64,000 nt of DNA from Pseudoips prasinana (taxonomy: Eukaryota > Arthropoda > Insecta > Lepidoptera > Nolidae): NCBI GenBank assembly GCA_951640165.1, contig OX621263.1:7322001-7386000 (forward strand), given 5' to 3'. The translations under genes were made by a program, and so were the position numbers. The notes under the pieces were generated by a model, which worked only from the letters and a program-made list of their open reading frames with translations, did not search any database and was not told where the DNA came from. Below, piece by piece: positions 62,515-64,000 of the stretch (position 1 is the stretch's first letter; each line of letters starts with the position of its first letter).

Positions 62515-63330
62515 AAATAAAAAGGTTTTTATTCACGTAGACTAAAAAAGCGCTTGTAAATAGTCAGAACATGTTTGTAGTAATATAGTTGTATAGATAC
62601 ATTATTATTTCTAGTAACATAGATATTTAGTTACACATTGTATGAAAACATTTATAAAGTTTATTTTATTATAGCATTGATATTTAGCTAGCTTGTATCA
62701 AGTTATTTTCAAGAGATTATGTTTAATTAAAAACGTCCAAAATACCGCAGTGTCTCAAGTCGAAAGTCTTCGACCAGTGTGTGTTGCCAGTGATGACATA
62801 CGGAACAGAGACGTGGTCGCTCACTATGGGCCTTATTAGAAGGCTCAAAGGTCACCCAAAGAGCAATGGAGAGGGCTATGCTCGGAGTTTCCCTGCGGGA
62901 TCGCATCAGAAATGTCGAAATCCGCAGGCGAACCAAAGTCACCGACATAGCCCGAAGAATTGCCAAGCTGAAGTGGCAGTGGGCAGGGCACATAGCTCGT
63001 AGAGCCGACGGCCGTTGGGGCAGAAAGGTTCTCGAGTGGCGACCACGAACCGGAAGACGCAGCGTGGGCAGGCCCCCTACAAGATGGACCGATGATCTTG
63101 TGCGGGTCGCTGGAAATCGCTGGATGCGGATAGCGCAAGACCGGCAATTGTGGAGATCTTTGGGGGAGGCCTTTGTCCAGCAGTGGACGTCTTTCGGCTG
63201 ATATGATGATGATGATGATGATGTTTAATTATCTAGTTTAAGTCTAATATTTTTACTACTTATTGTCAATGGTTTTGTCTATGTCCTATTATCTTATCTT
63301 GTCTTATCTTGATTATTATGCTAGCTTATC
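62515..63330 (-). repeat. Repeat K interrupted by an RTE insertion
   Basis: Minus-strand repeat K at 62515-62728 (ttattcacgtagac, gcgcttgtaaatagtcagaa) resumes at 63231 (atctagtttaagtctaatat). The RTE copy lies in between. Confidence 0.7.
62729..63220 (+). mobile_element. RTE-type LINE, 492-bp 5'-truncated insertion
   Basis: Encodes the ORF C-terminus: CVLPVMTYGTETWSLT, then in a shifted frame (62866-63201) MERAMLGVSLRDRIRNVEIR, KLKWQWAGHIARRADGRWG, GRPPTRWTDDLVRVAGNRW and ends EAFVQQWTSFG-stop, followed directly by the (ATG)n tail. The frameshift lies in the aggctcaaaggtcaccc stretch at ~62848. A perfect 10-bp duplication atgtttaatt flanks it (62719-62728, 63221-63230). Best preserved 3' end of this family in the window. 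Confidence 0.9.
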
Positions 63331-64000
63331 TCGTATAGATGTAACCGTTGGTGACTCTACATCTATCGATTCTATACCCATTAGATCACCCCACCATACA
63401 TAAATATGCAAAAGCTTCCCTTGTTATGTAAATTCCATGCAGGCCTTGAAGGCTGGCAGATTGATTTGCGGGATTGAGTTTTCTTGTGTTATTTTCTATT
63501 TAAAACTAGAGATTGCACTTGTTCGAAATTCGAGCATTAAGGTTCTATAGGTATTGCCAAAGACTATAGACATTAAAGACAAATAATATTAATCTGTTCT
63601 CAGTTTTGACAATCAGTTTGACATCTCTTCTCAGTTTGTCAGTGTGTCAAAAGCAAGGGAGTTTTGGCGCCAACGCGGAAAAGGACGCATCGAGGCTATG
63701 TTTTATTTTCAAAAACTGGTGTATATTCGAGTTTTTATTTGTAAATATGGTGGATTTTTAGACATAACATCTTCGACAACGTACACAAGTGGAGGAAAGT
63801 GCGATATTGCCGTGAATTGTCATTTTCCGTGTTGAAACCAAAACTCCATAGAAGCCTCTAGTAAAGTCTCCACTATGATATAGTGGATATGTGGATATGG
63901 TAGGACTATGACTTGACTGTGACGGACGTGATGGACATGGCTGTGACGAACGTGACGGACATGACTGACTGACTTTGAAACAGAAAAATTACAACTGAAG
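63331..64000. other. No certain gene; possible 5' end of a transcript
   Basis: No repeat recognised. 63600-63660 is rich in TCAGT initiator-like motifs and tttgaca boxes; an AGTTTT lies at +28 of the A at 63633, only a partial DPE. A 63-codon frame follows (63644-63835) without a recognised domain. The window ends in an imperfect tandem of gtgacggacgtgatggacat. Confidence 0.3.

Noticed and set aside
63644..63835. 63-codon ORF near the window end as a host gene
   Set aside because: No domain and no splice or conservation evidence; the length is within chance expectation for this sequence.

Overview
The window looks like gene-poor, transposon-packed DNA from an insect nuclear genome, most probably a moth or butterfly. 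It is AT-rich. Several hundred-base repeat families recur throughout on both strands: tRNA-headed SINEs, Helitrons with TC starts and CTAG ends, RTE-type LINE tails ending in (ATG)n, and a cecropia-type mariner fragment. No complete host protein-coding gene is visible. The only host-like signal I can argue for is a TATA-less core promoter (Inr + DPE) near 13655, followed by a possible 5' UTR exon with a splice donor at 14029/14030. If that is right, much of the window to the right could be a transposon-filled intron.

Layout. 1-6400: SINE copies, a TIR MITE, a 208-bp tandem satellite (4713-5302) and a mariner transposase fragment. 6400-13170: Helitrons, LINE 3' ends, a TA-flanked TIR element (8928-9596) and the C-terminus of a LINE. 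13170-14430: the least repetitive stretch, with the candidate promoter/exon. 14430-20790: SINEs, Helitrons and a broken CR1/L2-like LINE (17413-19381, minus strand). 20791-28105: a 7.3-kb unit with short terminal inverted repeats that is almost entirely one giant palindrome. Its two ~3.35-kb arms each carry the same already-degraded RTE-type LINE, and the unit splits a SINE. 28100-37770: nested SINEs, MITEs and Helitrons. 37773-43962: a structurally complete LTR retrotransposon of the Ty3/Gypsy group (mdg1/412-like by tRNA-Arg-type primer site) on the minus strand, with nearly identical 152/153-bp LTRs, 5-bp target duplications, gag, pol and a small upstream ORF encoding a single-pass membrane protein. 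44000-48210: foldbacks, palindromes and a SINE/MITE composite. 48560-52405: a 5'-truncated, frameshifted LINE with an FP-like ORF1 remnant, endonuclease and reverse transcriptase, inserted in another repeat. 52400-64000: further LINE ends, MITEs, SINEs and an RTE insertion with a clean 10-bp target duplication.

How the parts relate. Nesting gives a relative history: SINE-A inserted in SINE-D, the palindromic unit in SINE-A, the LTR element and a Helitron in SINE-C, a MITE in SINE-C, a LINE 3' end in a Helitron, RTE tails in older LINE ends. The LTR element is the youngest large insertion and the only one whose coding capacity looks intact. The two items most worth following up are the small membrane-protein ORF in front of its gag, and the giant TIR-bounded palindrome, which could give long hairpin RNA if transcribed.

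Limits: everything here was read by eye. Repeat edges are approximate unless a target duplication is given. Family names beyond superfamily are tentative, and similarity levels are impressions, not calculations.
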